A DNA stretch of 64,000 bases from Holothuria scabra (GCA_037179385.1 CM074179.1:4960001-5024000); one strand, 5' to 3'. Positions 36,126 to 47,727 are shown, counted from the first letter of the stretch. The notes: generated by a model not told the origin, from the sequence alone. Made by a program: numbers and translations.

Positions 36126-38850
36126 ACTTTTCCAAATGGTCCATGATGCAGTTACTGTCTCATTCAGACCCCCAGAGTCATGGCCAGTAGGGAGGGGGTT
36201 CTGGAAAATGAACACAGATATTCTAACGGAGGCTGAATATAGCAAAGATTTTAAGGCCAGATACAAAGGGTGGCGAACTTTGAGGCTGGCCTTTTCAACA
36301 GATTTAGAGTGGTGGGATGATGTAAAGACCCGCATCAAACAGTTTACAGTGGAATATTGTGTAGCAAGAGCTCGTCGAAGAAGGGAGGAGTTCCTTTCAC
36401 TTTGCTCTAGTGAGAGGAACGGGGACTACTCCGCACTTCATGCAATCCAACAGTACCTTGATGGAAAACTACACGGGGCCCGGGTTCTTGCTCGTGTGCA
36501 TTGTGTGGAGGCGGAGGAGAAACCAACCATTAAGTTCTACCGGGACGTCACAAAGAATGCCATCGATCGCAGTATAAAAGCTGTCCTTGACGCCCACGGT
36601 GTGGTACATAAGGACCCTCTCGACATTGTAGAAGTGTATAAAAACTTTTATGAGCAGCTGTATACCCAGGCAGATGTCGATGAAGACCTTCAAAAGTCCC
36701 TATTAGATAACATTGACAAAACCCCCTCTAAAGATCAGAATGATGAACTTGGCTCCCCTTTGACTGTTGACGAGCTCTGGAAGGCAGTGGCGAAGATGAA
36801 AGGCGGAAAGGCACCTGGGTCCGACGGTATTCCAGTAGAATTCTATAAACGCTTCTGGGGTACCGTAGCACATGATCTCCGTGACGTATTCGTCTCTGGC
36901 TTCCTTGCTGGCTCATTGAGCCACTCGCAGCGCACAGGCATAATAACTTTGCTGCCTAAGTCAGGAGACCCCCTCGAACCGAAAAACAAACGGCCAATCA
37001 CCTTGTTAAATGTAGATTACAAGATTCTGGCGAAAGCCCTTTGCAACAGGCTAGGCACAGTTATGCCAGATCTTGTAGGGTCCTTTCAGACTTGTGCGGT
37101 GCGGGGACACAGTATTCAGCAGAACCTCTGGGTGGTGCGGGACTTAGTTGAATACGTGATGGACCGTGATCTTCCATGTGCCCTTGTCTCCCTCGATCAG
37201 GAGAAGGCCTTCGACATGGTTGATCATGGATTCCTCTTTGAAATTTTAAAGAAGTTTTGTTTGAATCCAGTTTTTGTTAAATGGACCTCCTTATTGTACA
37301 ATAGTGTAAATAGTCGGGTTATCGTTAATGGCCTACCGTCAGACCCCTTCAGTGTCCAACGTGGCGTACGGCAGGGGTGCCCCCTATCACCTTTACTCTA
37401 CGTATTGTTTAGTGAATCAATAGCAAGAGCCTTTCAAGTAGAGCCTTTGTTTCAACCATTTCACATTCCCGGTGGTGTTGAAGTTAAGTGCCTTCAGTAT
37501 GCCGATGACGTCACATGCGTAGTCTCCGACCTAGCTTCCTTCAAGTCCCTTAGTGGCACGTCTAAGTTTCAAAGAGCCACAGGTGCCAGACTGAATCCCA
37601 ATAAGACCAAAGGACTTCGCCTAGGTAAGTGGCGGTCAAGAAGACTGCCCTTCGCTGCATCATGGGTAGACGACGCCATAAGGATAAACGGCATATGGTT
37701 TGGTTATGGGCAAACCGAGCTACTTACCTGGAATGAGAAAGTGGACCCGGTGGAAGCTAGGTTGAAGGACTTCGACGAGCGCCACATTAGCCTGTTCGGA
37801 AAGGTGACAGTTATCAATCGTTTTATTTATCCCCTTTTGTGGTATCCAGGCACCGTTCTGGCTGCTCCAAAGGGTGTCCTGTTGCGTCTCGAGAGGGTTG
37901 TGTTTAGGTTTTTATGGTCAGGGAAGACGGAGCTCGTAAGAAGAGGGATGGTATATCAGGATGTTAGGCGTGGTGGGTTGGGCCTTGTGCATTTTCCTTC
38001 CAAACTCCGTTTTCTCCTGACCAAGTGTGTTAATAGTGCTGTAGACAGCAGAATGCCTTTTGCCTGTTTTGTTCGTTATTGGGGGGGGGGATTATCATTC
38101 CGTCGGTTCTTTCCCTCCCTGTTTAGTAACAGTGAACCCCACAGCTGGAGGCCCTCGGAAGCATACAGTCAAATGAGAGAAACGCTCCTACTTATATCTA
38201 GAGTTGGGGACGTTTCGCAGTTAAGTGCAAGAGACCTATACCAGGCTGTTTTTGAAGAATTGGTTGGCCAGGTCCAATCCAATCACTATGCTTCAGGGTC
38301 GGAAGTGTGGCGTGTGGTCCACAGCAGATCATTAGATTACCGCAGGCGAGACCTGTTGTGGCGAATCGCACATGATGCGATTGTTACTAATCTCAAGCGT
38401 CTTCGGTGGCGTCTTGGAGATGGAATTTGCCCACGCACTGGATGGACAGGGTGGGAAAGTGTGCCACATGTGTTTTGGCAGTGTGAATTTGTGGCCCTCC
38501 TTTGGGAATGGTTCCAAGTCCTGACTGATCGCTTGACGATGGGCAACACATGGGCGGTCGGCCGGGACTATGCTTTGTATGGTCTTTCACCCCCGCCATG
38601 CAATACAAGTGTTCAGGGCATACTTACCTTTGCTTCGGCCTCCATAAAGCTGGCCTTATGGAGAGACCGATGTAACGTTGTTTTTAGGGGGATGGGGAAG
38701 CCTGCGGACGTCGTCCTGGCATCGGTGAAGCTGAGTGTTGAGTCCGACTTCGTTCGTTTGCCAAGGTCGGCGTTCGGTAGGCGACGGGGTCCACTCGTTT
38801 CGGTGAGGGGGGCCGGGTGGTGGTCAATTTGTAATAGGGTGGGTATGTAA
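36103..38850 (+). CDS. LINE ORF2 protein, N-terminally truncated (reverse transcriptase)
   Basis: The frame is open for 915 codons, but the first ATG lies in flanking DNA; element-derived sequence starts about residue 14. It begins with the end of the endonuclease (VGRGFWKMNTDILTE, as in Tx1/L1 proteins). The reverse transcriptase follows: KGGKAPGSDGIPVEFYKRFW (about residue 230), SLDQEKAFDMVDH, VQRGVRQGCPLSPLLY and the catalytic LQYADDVTCVV (about residue 467). The C-terminal region has DLLWRIAHDAI and a CPRTG..WESVPHVFWQCEF zinc-binding-type segment. The reverse transcriptase looks intact, but the missing endonuclease makes autonomous movement unlikely. The L1-superfamily Tx1 placement rests on motif resemblance. 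Confidence 0.85.
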   Translation: MRPFRSIQLFQMVHDAVTVSFRPPESWPVGRGFWKMNTDILTEAEYSKDFKARYKGWRTLRLAFSTDLEWWDDVKTRIKQFTVEYCVARARRRREEFLSLCSSERNGDYSALHAIQQYLDGKLHGARVLARVHCVEAEEKPTIKFYRDVTKNAIDRSIKAVLDAHGVVHKDPLDIVEVYKNFYEQLYTQADVDEDLQKSLLDNIDKTPSKDQNDELGSPLTVDELWKAVAKMKGGKAPGSDGIPVEFYKRFWGTVAHDLRDVFVSGFLAGSLSHSQRTGIITLLPKSGDPLEPKNKRPITLLNVDYKILAKALCNRLGTVMPDLVGSFQTCAVRGHSIQQNLWVVRDLVEYVMDRDLPCALVSLDQEKAFDMVDHGFLFEILKKFCLNPVFVKWTSLLYNSVNSRVIVNGLPSDPFSVQRGVRQGCPLSPLLYVLFSESIARAFQVEPLFQPFHIPGGVEVKCLQYADDVTCVVSDLASFKSLSGTSKFQRATGARLNPNKTKGLRLGKWRSRRLPFAASWVDDAIRINGIWFGYGQTELLTWNEKVDPVEARLKDFDERHISLFGKVTVINRFIYPLLWYPGTVLAAPKGVLLRLERVVFRFLWSGKTELVRRGMVYQDVRRGGLGLVHFPSKLRFLLTKCVNSAVDSRMPFACFVRYWGGGLSFRRFFPSLFSNSEPHSWRPSEAYSQMRETLLLISRVGDVSQLSARDLYQAVFEELVGQVQSNHYASGSEVWRVVHSRSLDYRRRDLLWRIAHDAIVTNLKRLRWRLGDGICPRTGWTGWESVPHVFWQCEFVALLWEWFQVLTDRLTMGNTWAVGRDYALYGLSPPPCNTSVQGILTFASASIKLALWRDRCNVVFRGMGKPADVVLASVKLSVESDFVRLPRSAFGRRRGPLVSVRGAGWWSICNRVGM

Positions 38851-39062
38851 GGGGCTTGTAAATAGTATGTAAATATCTGTGTGTATAATTTTCTGTACAT
38901 AGTTTTGTAAATATCTGTATATATAGCTTATTACTGTAATGAACATAATTTTCTGTTTGATTTAGCAGTCTGTAGGTAGTTTTGCGTTTATGTTTTTGCC
39001 CGATCCGGTTTCAGTTTTTGCTTTTGTTTTGTATGTGCCGTTCCAATGCACTTAAAAAGCAC
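36141..39062 (+). mobile_element. Tx1/L1-group LINE with perfect 15-bp target duplication
   Basis: ACTTTTCCAAATGGT stands at 36126-36140 and 39063-39077, directly flanking the element. The 5' end is truncated inside the end of the endonuclease domain. The 3' UTR (38851-39062) ends GCACTTAAAAAGCAC without a long poly-A. The exact duplication, the long open frame and a close relative at 29024 indicate a young insertion by target-primed reverse transcription. Confidence 0.85.
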
Positions 39063-39094
39063 ACTTTTCCAAATGGTTTCGAATAGAATGTAAA

Positions 39095-39345
39095 CAAGAT
39101 TTTCAGATTTGACCCCCGGTGACCCCAGATGACCCTTGACCTCCGCCAAAAAGTAGGGACCATCTTCTGACCATAAGGCATCCTCATGCCAAATATGAAA
39201 TCTATCCAATTTTTCTATCTTGAGATATGTGCTTACAAAGTTTTCAGAAATTTACCCTAGATGACCTTTGACCTCGACAAAAAAACGAAACTGTCAGACA
39301 TAAGTATCTTGAGATACCGTGCTAACAAGCAAAGTGTCACAAACA
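39095..39345. repeat. Diverged GGTCA-family repeat and AC tract
   Basis: GATGACCCTTGACCTCCGCC and GATGACCTTTGACCTCGACA recur about 140 bp apart, with ATCTTGAGATA after each. This is the inverse of the units at 43680-44430. It ends in an AC microsatellite at 39341-39352. Confidence 0.55.
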
Positions 39346-39576
39346 CACACACACGTACTTACATACACACGCCATCATGATTGCAGAAAAACATTTACTT
39401 AGCTGCCAAATCAAACAGAACGTTACGTGTTGGGTCCCGTGATTTTTTTTCCTGCTTTGACGTACACCAAAACGGGCACGGAGAAACAAAACTAGAACCG
39501 GACCGGCAAAAACAACCTCAGTGTGTTGCAACGAGTACGGAGTAACCTCTGTGCCCTTTGCCGGAGAGTCGTCTGA

Positions 39577-40190
39577 CGTTAAACTGCATCCAGGGTGTGC
39601 CCTCAGTTTGATTTGTGCGAAGGGGAGAGACCAGAGTCTCTCTTAAGAGGTCGGTCTCTGGAGACGTATCAGACCGAATGGCCCATCAGTCTGGGACGCC
39701 CGCAACGAGCCCACGCGTCAAAAAGGAGCAGCCTCAGGAGCACATCGTGGGCATTGTACAGAGTTATATCCTGAAACACTCCAGGTTAATGCAACTGGGT
39801 TCGTAATTCGTTTTGCTTTTACTTTGTGTTGGTCTGACTTAGTTGTATTTGTACAGTTTTTTTTACCTGTGTCAACCATGTGCAAATTTTTGTTTGTTTT
39901 TTGTTCGTATGTGCCGTTTCAATGCACTTTAAAAGCACACAGTACTGAACAATAACTGGGATCAGACCAACACAAAACAAAACTACTTACGTAACCATTT
40001 ACATTAAACTGAGGAGAGTTCAGGATATCACTATGAATTTGTACAGATTAGATTTGCATCAGTCTTGGGTGCGGGGGGCTTGGTATGGACTTCCGAGAAT
40101 GATGGCCCCCCTGGTCTGACACGTCTGAAGAGGCTGGCCTCTTAGGTAGAGATGCCTAAATTCAGACCAGTTGGCTTTTTGGGGCCGCCA
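39577..40190. repeat. Large imperfect inverted repeat (two arms of ~200 bp)
   Basis: The left arm contains CTTAAGAGGTCGGTCTCTGG, AGACGTATCAGACCGAATGG, TATATCCTGAAACACTCC and TTTGTGTTGGTCTGAC. The right arm, in reverse complement, gives CCTAAGAGGCCAGCCTCTTC, AGACGTGTCAGACC, GATATCCTGAACTCTCC and TTTGTGTTGGTCTGA in the same order. The centre near 39900 holds a LINE-like terminus (TTTCAATGCACTTTAAAAGC). This may be two head-to-head copies of one element, or a foldback transposon. Confidence 0.65.
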
Positions 40191-41450
40191 CCTGGGAACT
40201 CTTCAGGCATTGGGAAGACAATATCTTATAAAAGGGGGTAGTGGTCACCATCACATTGGTCGTCATTGACTCTCCACTGAAGGTCCATCAGGCTGGGTGA
40301 ATGTAGGTACAGGACCTATCATTCAAAAGGCATAGATCCGAGCCAGCAATCACGGATTCAATCAATCCACCAGACTGATTGCTCTAATAACAGGCCCACA
40401 TTTCACTGTGCGCATAAAAATCATTAAAATTGGGCGGGCAGCTGGTTTACTAGCATTATGTCATCATTCTCGTTTAAGGCTATACCTCGGTGGAATGTAC
40501 AACGAGCACACAGTTACGACGCGGTGAGGCGTAGCTTGAATTGCCACAGCTTGCAAGTTAGTGTTTACATGGTCAGTGGAGTGTGGAACTGTTTTGTTAA
40601 CTGATATTGATGATCCCCCAATTGCTCTACCATCAACGGGGGATACAACAGTTTTGTTATACATGGTTATACATGTTTTGTCTGAGTTCTCTTCAATTCC
40701 ACTGAATTATGAAGGGAGTCATCCTCTGGAAATCTGAGGCTTCTTAGAAGATCTGGTGTAGTCCCCTAGGCCACCCTGATCGTTCAGGCCCACTAAGCTC
40801 GTTCACCTCTCCCTCTCTCCCCTCCAACGCTCCAAATTTGTTAAACAGTTGAATAGGGTCATCCGACCCTTTGCTTAGTCTCTAGCTTTTACGTGTTCTG
40901 TTTGTGGTTTATCATCATTTTCTGTTGTTCATTTTAAAAAGTACATCGAAACATGCACGTTGCAACAAAAGGACAAACCAAACCGGCCAGACAATAACAC
41001 AAAGGCAAACCACGACCCTCCACACAGAAACACGGAGCGAAAAAGTGTCATGAACGTTAACGCACCAAACCCAACCCTACTTACCACCCTACACCAACCA
41101 AAAGACAGCAAAAGATCTGCCAAAAAGTGGTCAAGGACCCTCAAATAAGGTGCAGTCTGTGTAGTTCACGAAGCTAAATGAAACCAGCTGCGTCATCAAA
41201 AACATAGGGTGGAAATAAAATCACGTAGAAGGAATGACCTCTCAAGTCCAGACAAGAAGGCAATACTCAAACTATTGAAAAGGTAGCAAAAGAATTTACA
41301 GTAGATAGGTAAAGGGAAACGAATTCATGAAGAAAGTTTTTTCTTCACAGGAAAAAGCAATGCAAAAACATCTCACACTAAAATCACCTGCTGCATGTAT
41401 CTTATTCGTCAGAGTGGCTTCTTGTTTCTTCCAAGTACTGAAAATAGAAA
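40191..41450. other. Spacer, no supported gene
   Basis: Frames at 40464-40664 and 40929-41148 lack domains. 40930-41000 contains sequence vaguely like an inverted LINE tail. Nothing else recognised. Confidence 0.4.
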
Positions 41451-41938
41451 GTGGTTTGGTTTTTTCCAGGTCATCAGAATATGCTTGATGACATTGAACG
41501 GAGAGTGAAAGACAGTGATGGTGCCAAGTCTCCGCCATTGGCATTACGTTTTTTGTGTGTCATGAGTATATCTGACAGTTACAAATCACCGGTGGTATAT
41601 TTTGCAACCCGAGACTTGACAGGAAATGACCGTTACCGTAAGGTATGGAAATGTGTGCGACATTCGGAGCTGTATGTAATACATGTCCGAGCTGCTGTAG
41701 GAGATGGTGCCTCACCAAATCACAGGCTATTTGCTTTACATGAGACCGAATTAACGGATGACATTGTCCATTTCACTCGAAATCCATCACAGAAGGTGGC
41801 AGGATTTACATTTGTGATGCACCACACCTTCTGAAACCCACCCGCAATAACTGGGAAAAACTCTGGGTTCAACCAAAAGTCCAGGAATCTAAGAATAAGG
41901 CAGCGAAATTGAAGTTTTGTTCTAAGTACGACAATTAA
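41451..41938 (+). pseudogene. P-element/THAP9-type transposase fragment
   Basis: The frame reads PVVYFATRDLTGNDRYRKVW, then VRAAVGDGASPNHRLFALHE, the DGASPNRRFF core of the RNase H-like domain of P-element and THAP9 transposases. A frameshift near 41805 moves the continuation YICDAPHLLKPTRNNWEKLW (the D-PHL-KT-RN segment of the same domain) to another frame. A TTTTTTCCAG acceptor-like site precedes it at 41470. The N-terminal THAP domain and the C-terminus were not found. Confidence 0.7.
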
Positions 41939-43587
41939 TCTGGTGGGGGTGGGGGGGGGGGGGGGGGGGGTGGTGGTGGTGGTTATTCTGGTGTGTAGGT
42001 CATGGCACTGTTGCACATACATGTCAGCAAGTAAGCACCGAGTAGATATCTCCAAGATGTTAGTTGCATACAGTGATAGATGACGAGGTTGATGTAAGAG
42101 AAGTTCTCTTGGGGTGCACCGGATTTGAAATTTTTTAATCTGGCCGGAACCGGATTTGCCGGATTTAAACCAAAATTCCGGCCGGAGTTCCCGTATTTAG
42201 TCAAATGAAAGAACAGGAACTTACTGGTGGGATTTTACTTAAGGAGCCTCAGTGGATGCTGGTCTTTTGACCTCTACAGTATATCGGTATGATCTTAGCC
42301 ACCATCAGCAAATGTAGTGCTGGTCTTGAGCTGTGTCATGTCTATTTTATTTGTAAGCAGAGTTTTGGAATTCCCTTACAAAAACTGTTGAGTTCATGTC
42401 TAATTTGGTGAATGGTTGGGCTAATTGACAGTGAGGGATAAAATCAAGATGTATTTTGAACACTTGGCTGACACTTTAAAAGCCTGACATGCAACACGTT
42501 GAAAATGATTTCATCAATGTCTGTCCATGCAAATTAAGGAACTAAAGTATGAAAACATTGGCAGTCAATATCCAAATTGAAAAGTAATCAATTACAATTT
42601 GAAAAGGAACCAATTGCCATTCTTAAGGTGATTCAATGCATGTTTTAAATTTTGGTTTGGAAGATTTAAGTATAAAACCTATGCTATACTATACATGCAA
42701 AGTGCTGGTAATCATGCAACAGTGTAGGGGTCAGGTAAGTATGGAAGTGAGATTTTGGTTTGGTCATGTCAAATGACCATAGGATGTAGGACTATGCTAT
42801 TGTAAGTAGTGTGAAATTTTCTTGGTGTACAGTAGGCCTGTCAGTCTTTGACATTATAATCTGTTAACTGCGAAGCTGATTTTAATAGTCAAGGAATCAC
42901 TGACACTTTTTATACTGCCACCATCATTTGTACTATTGTAGTTGACAAGTAAGGATATTAATGTTATTAGAAGATTTGTTAGTAACACAGCTAAAGGGCC
43001 CCAACAAAAAAAAATACTTGATTCTCATCACCATGGCAACACTGACTTTGGAAACTAGTGGATATATTTTTTAAATTTGGTATTACTAAATAAAACCCTT
43101 CTTGGTCGACCTGTAAGTCAATGCCGCCCCTCATCACCTCCTACTTTTGTAATTTCCCAGCTCTCCTGCAAGCACCTCTTAACTAGAGGGCAATGTGATA
43201 GCTCTTCCTCTCTCAATGTAACTTGCCAGTTGAGTTGGTGTATTTCACCTCTTTTTCCGTACTTACCTCATACACCTATCCCTCCACGGTGTCATGACAA
43301 GTCCGAGCTTGAAGATGGGCAAGAGGAGAGAGGAAGAGCTACCATGTAGCCTTGTGCCAAATGACTTACAAATGCCAGAAAGTGCTTGCAGGCAAGCCGG
43401 AGAATTACATACGTAAGTAAGAGGTGAGTATCAGGGTTCATAGACACTGAAACCAAGTAACTTTTGTTGATTGTTCCCATCAACTCAAATTGCATTTTAG
43501 CTTAAAATTTTACATCTGACATCTTTTCTGATGGTTTTTGATTCCTTGCCGTAGGCAGGCAAGGAATCTATGCGATGGTGATGTCGT

Positions 43588-43589
<2 letters not shown>
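41939..43589. other. Spacer, G-rich tract, no supported gene
   Basis: A poly-G/GGT tract lies at 41942-41982. The rest is AT-rich with no recognised repeats. A 90-codon frame at 43077-43349 lacks domain evidence. Confidence 0.4.

Positions 43590-43652
<63 letters not shown>
43590..43652. repeat. (TG)n microsatellite
   Basis: About 30 uninterrupted TG dinucleotides. It begins the flank of the 148-bp repeat array. Confidence 0.9.
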
Positions 43653-43655
<3 letters not shown>

Positions 43656-43679
43656 ATGTGACGCTTTGGCTTGTAAACA

Positions 43680-44430
43680 CGATATCTCAAGAAGGGTAAC
43701 TCCAAGGGTTCTCATACTTGGCAAGTGAATTACCCGTATTGCGTAGATGATCCCTATTGTTTTTGGTGAACGTCAAAGGCCATTTGAGGTCACCAGAGGT
43801 CAAAAGGTCAAAACTTTGTAAACACTGTATCTTAGGAAGGGTAAGTGTGAGAGATGTCATACTCAGCATGTGTATTGCCCACATTGAATAGATGATCCCT
43901 ATCATTTTTCTTGGAGGTCAAAGGTCATTTGGGGTGACCAGAGGTCAAATGGTAAATACCATAAAAATTGCTTGTAAACACGATATCTCCAGAAGGAGAA
44001 TTGTGAGGATTCTCATACTGAGCATCTAGGTTGCCTGTATTGAGTAGATGGTCCCTATTGTTTTAGGTAGAGGTCAAAGGTCATTTGTAGCCACCAGTGG
44101 TCAAATGGCCAAAACTTTGTTAACACAATATGCCAAGAAGAGTAAGTGGGAGGGATGTCATACTTGACATTTGGGTTGTCCATATTGAGTGAATGGACCT
44201 TATTGTTTTTGGTGTAGGTCAAAGGTCATGAAGCGTCACATACTACAGGTCAAAATGTGTAAATATTTTCAGGATTATATCTTAGTGAGGAAATTGTGAT
44301 GAATCTTATTTGTGCCATGTGCGTGCCCCATAAAAAGTAGAATGACCTTATTGCTTTTAGTAGTGGTGAAAGGTTTTTTCGGGTCACCAAAGAGACCTTT
44401 TAAAATAAGGCTAGTAGTGAACACATTATG
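43680..44430. repeat. Tandem array of ~148-bp units (about five)
   Basis: Units begin near 43681, 43827, 43981, 44127 and 44275 with variants of GATATCTCAAGAAGGGTAA. Each contains TAGATGATCCCTATTGTTTT and GGTCAAAGGTCATTTG..CACCAGAGGTCAAA. Divergence between units is roughly 20-30 percent, so the array is old. Related single units occur at 16.6, 26.3 and 39.1 kb. Confidence 0.75.
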
Positions 44431-45013
44431 GGGAGGTTTGTAAGAGTGTGTAGTTTCGGAGCAGGCAGATTATACTCAGCACTGAATAAAGGACACCTAT
44501 TTGTGGAGTTCGAAAGTCCACAGGAAGCATCCGTATAAATCTTCTTGTGTGCCACTTCATAGCCTGCGTAAGCATTTATTTGGAACTTGAGTAGAGGATC
44601 GTTATGGTTGGGATTAGGAGACTATCCGGTACGAACGCCTGTCGCGCAGTGTACTTTTTAGGTTTTCTCTAGCTTTTCACGCGTTGGGTGCGTGTTTAGG
44701 GCATGCACGAGCCTGCTCGATCTGGTGAATCATCATCATGCGACCAGCCAGGAACGTTACCGTGTAACTACAGTATGCAAACGACATTACGAAACCTTAG
44801 CTATTGTGCTGGTTGCATCATTGATATCGTCAAAAAATATTTGGACTTTTAACATTTACTTCACTACTAGCAAACGTCATTACGAAAACTCAGCGTATGT
44901 TTATTTGGTTGCGTCGTCAAATAATATTTGGCCCCGTGCAGTTGGCCTAACAGTGCAATTAGGCTAAGACTGTTGTCGACAGGCAGTCTGTGTTCGGTAA
45001 GTTGCGTAGGCCG
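44431..45013. other. Spacer, nothing supported
   Basis: Short frames only. A pair of ACGTCATTACGAAAACTCAG-like segments near 44780 and 44870 may be a local duplication (about 95 bp apart). Confidence 0.35.
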
Positions 45014-45110
45014 AGGGGTACCGTTACTTTCCGCCCTTAGTGACTGGGGCGGAAAATAACATTTGGAATTAGGCTAAAGGTTAACTTACAAGTGCATTTA
45101 TATTTTTTTT
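45014..45110 (+). mobile_element. GGGCGGAAA-type transposon, left-end fragment
   Basis: It reads GGGGTACCGTTACTTTCCGC followed by GGGGCGGAAAATAACATTTG, the left terminus of the family, then loses similarity. Confidence 0.5.
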
Positions 45111-45553
45111 CATTTCTGAAACTTACATAGGACCTAGGCCTATCCTAGGCTTATGGATGATGAAATTGAAGAAATTTTTCGGAAATCACGTAGGGTTGGC
45201 CCTGGAAAAGAATGATTTGCATGATCGATGTAGGCTAGGCTAACGTTAGGCCTAGCCTACCAAGCTTAGTGTTCGAAGTGCCGATAGTGGTAATTTTCGT
45301 TATTCTGGTGGAGTATTATTTCCAAATGATAAAAATAAACATAAATGTAGGAAGTAGTTGGGAAAACGTTGAAAATTGATCACATTTAGATACAAACATA
45401 CCTGAAATGAATTCATCGTTGTGCAAAACGAACCACTGGATAATTCCAACAGGGTTAGACTCATATTACTTACGGTACTAATGTGCTACTTGGGAATTTT
45501 TGAGGATGCGTCATTACCGGGCCCGCGTCACTTTCGGTGCCTTTACTTTATAT

Positions 45554-46175
45554 GGGGTCCGTTAGTTTCTGCCCTCGCTACTTTCCGCCCCTAAAAATCT
45601 TCGGGTGGAAAATAATGTTTGAACTTACGTGTGTTAAAAAAACTGTTAACTTCAAATTTCAAATCCAAGTGCAAGACAACAATGAAATATGTACATAGGC
45701 TAGGCGTTACAATTTTTCAGTACCTTCATCGAAAAGAATGAATTGTAGCCTATGACCTTTTTTCTAAACAGCAATTCTAGTCACAGACTCGTATTTTTTA
45801 CATATAGGTAGTCCGCTTGTCTATAGGCAGGCCTAGGCTTATAATGATTGTGTGAACAAATGTTCACAGCGTTGAATACCGTATACCTTTACGTAAGTAT
45901 TAGTATTAGAATACTGAAGTCTACAGTAAAAATCTTGCTTGGAAAGACAACAACATGGCAGTAATGGGCAATGCATTGAAGAGAAGAAGAAATCCATGAA
46001 TTTTGAAGGAAGAGTTGATGGAATCTTCATTTAACAAACATGACTGCAATCATATTCCATTCCATTAGTTTTTGTCCCGCCAAGAAGATGTTAGGCTATA
46101 TGTTAAAAATAAAGGGGGGGGGGAAATACTGTTTTTGAGGGGCCAAAGGAGCGAGGGCGGAAACAAACTGCAACC
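45554..46175 (+). mobile_element. GGGCGGAAA-type transposon, full-length copy
   Basis: It begins GGGGTCCGTTAGTTTCTGCC and CGCTACTTTCCGCCCCTAAA and ends GAGGGCGGAAACAAACTGCAACC. The ends are inverted and the internal order matches copy B at 5904. No clear 8-bp duplication remains. It is about 620 bp and non-coding. Older and more diverged than copy B. Confidence 0.65.
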
Positions 46176-46339
46176 GTGTATACATACGTGAGTGCATATG
46201 CATAGGCCTATGTGTTTATATTCGTACTGTGTTTTTGTACCAACTGCAATAGTGAAAACAATAAGTCTTCGTAAGTACCGATTACCGTAGATTTGTGTAA
46301 GAGATATCAAGAGAGACGTTTAATGATAAGAAAATTTAG

Positions 46340-47095
46340 TTTTAGTTTGTGAAGACTTCAACTGGCACAGGTATTCCATTCTATACCATTACTTCTTGCC
46401 CCTCAAACCGGTGTTTTCCACCCCAAAGATCAGGGGTGGAAAGTAACTGAATTGTAGGCCGTGTCATTATTTTGCCTAGGCCTAACAGTAACAGTTAGGC
46501 CTAACTTAGCCAAGGCCTATTGTTAGTTAGCCGAACGTTAGGCCTAGCCTAGGTCACTGGCGTTACTTGTACTTTTGTACTGTTAAACACAGCTGTGCCC
46601 TGTTTGTATGGGTATTTTTTGTAAGGTAGGCATAGCCTAGGCTTGTGTGAAGAAGGTTCACTTGGTGTTGAAAATGTGGAAAGCTTATCTCTTGATAGGA
46701 TATTGATATCTTGAGAACCGCACATCTGATTTGAATGAAAATTTTACCAAATTGCTTGGAATGGACCTCGTCCCATATCTTGCCGGTCATTGCAAATTGG
46801 CCTCAGGATCAACTGGCACACATATGTAAGGGTGTGTGAAAGTTTCAGTTCACATTTAGCCTAGTCTAGGCCTAGGCCACAGGCATCCCTTATGTTGTTC
46901 AGTATACGATATACTATATATAAACTGTTAGGCCTAGTTTAGTTTGTGAAGATTTCAACTGGCGCAGCGTAGTCTAGGCCTATACCGTTACTATTTGCCC
47001 CTCAGTCCAGTGTTGTCCACCCCCAAAATCCAAGGGCATCAAGTACCTTTTTTTTTAGCGGCAGAGAGTAATCGAGGCGGAAAATAACTTACTGT
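46340..47095. repeat. Two diverged right-end-like fragments of the same family
   Basis: TTTGTGAAGACTTCAACTGG..CCATTACTTCTTGCCCCTCA at 46345-46405 recurs near 46935-47003, followed in each case by degraded GGGTGGAAAGTAA or GGCGGAAAATAA boxes. Between them lies AGGCCTAG-rich DNA. Confidence 0.45.
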
Positions 47096-47727
47096 AGGAT
47101 ATATTATCTTTGGCAATATAAAGTCACAAATCAACACAGTTTGCTGATGGTAGTTGCTGGCACTGCTGCTACTGCCACACTGTAGACATAGGCCTAGGCC
47201 TAAGTAAATATCCCTGAAAGTCGAACGTCCCCATTCCAAAACATCTCAGCCATTGCTCAAAACGTTCCCATGCAAAAATGTTCCCACATTTGGTAGGCCT
47301 TTATTTTCAACTCACTCCAGTCAAGTAATTTTCTAGTTATTGGTATGAAATGGGAGTTTCCTGGAAAATTTAGACTTACTGTTACTTGTAAACAATGCAA
47401 ATTCCAAATTGTTTGTGGTAACTCTTATGTATACACAATGCAAATTCCAAAGTGTTTGTGGGAATTGTTATGTTCATGTGTTGTAGGCCGAGTTGAATGA
47501 CTTGTAACATTAGTCCGTTTTAATATTAGCAAGCCTACCTTAGTCCAGCCCAACTTTATCGTAATCGACCCTTACACCCTGCTTTTGGATTCTCTTAAGT
47601 TTTCTTCAAGTGGGCGACTAATGGTTTCTCATTTAACCCTACCTGACGTTTTGACGTTTGTATCTTTTTTGTGAAGCCTGGATTTATCTTGTTGAGACAA
47701 ACCAAAAAGGCAATTAAACTTCCCTCG

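Noticed and set aside
43497..43724. His-Thr repeat protein on the minus strand
   Set aside because: Translation of the TG/CA microsatellite.
43680..44430. CRISPR-like array of spaced repeats
   Set aside because: The repeats are 148-bp diverged tandem units in a eukaryotic genome, not short identical repeats with unique spacers.
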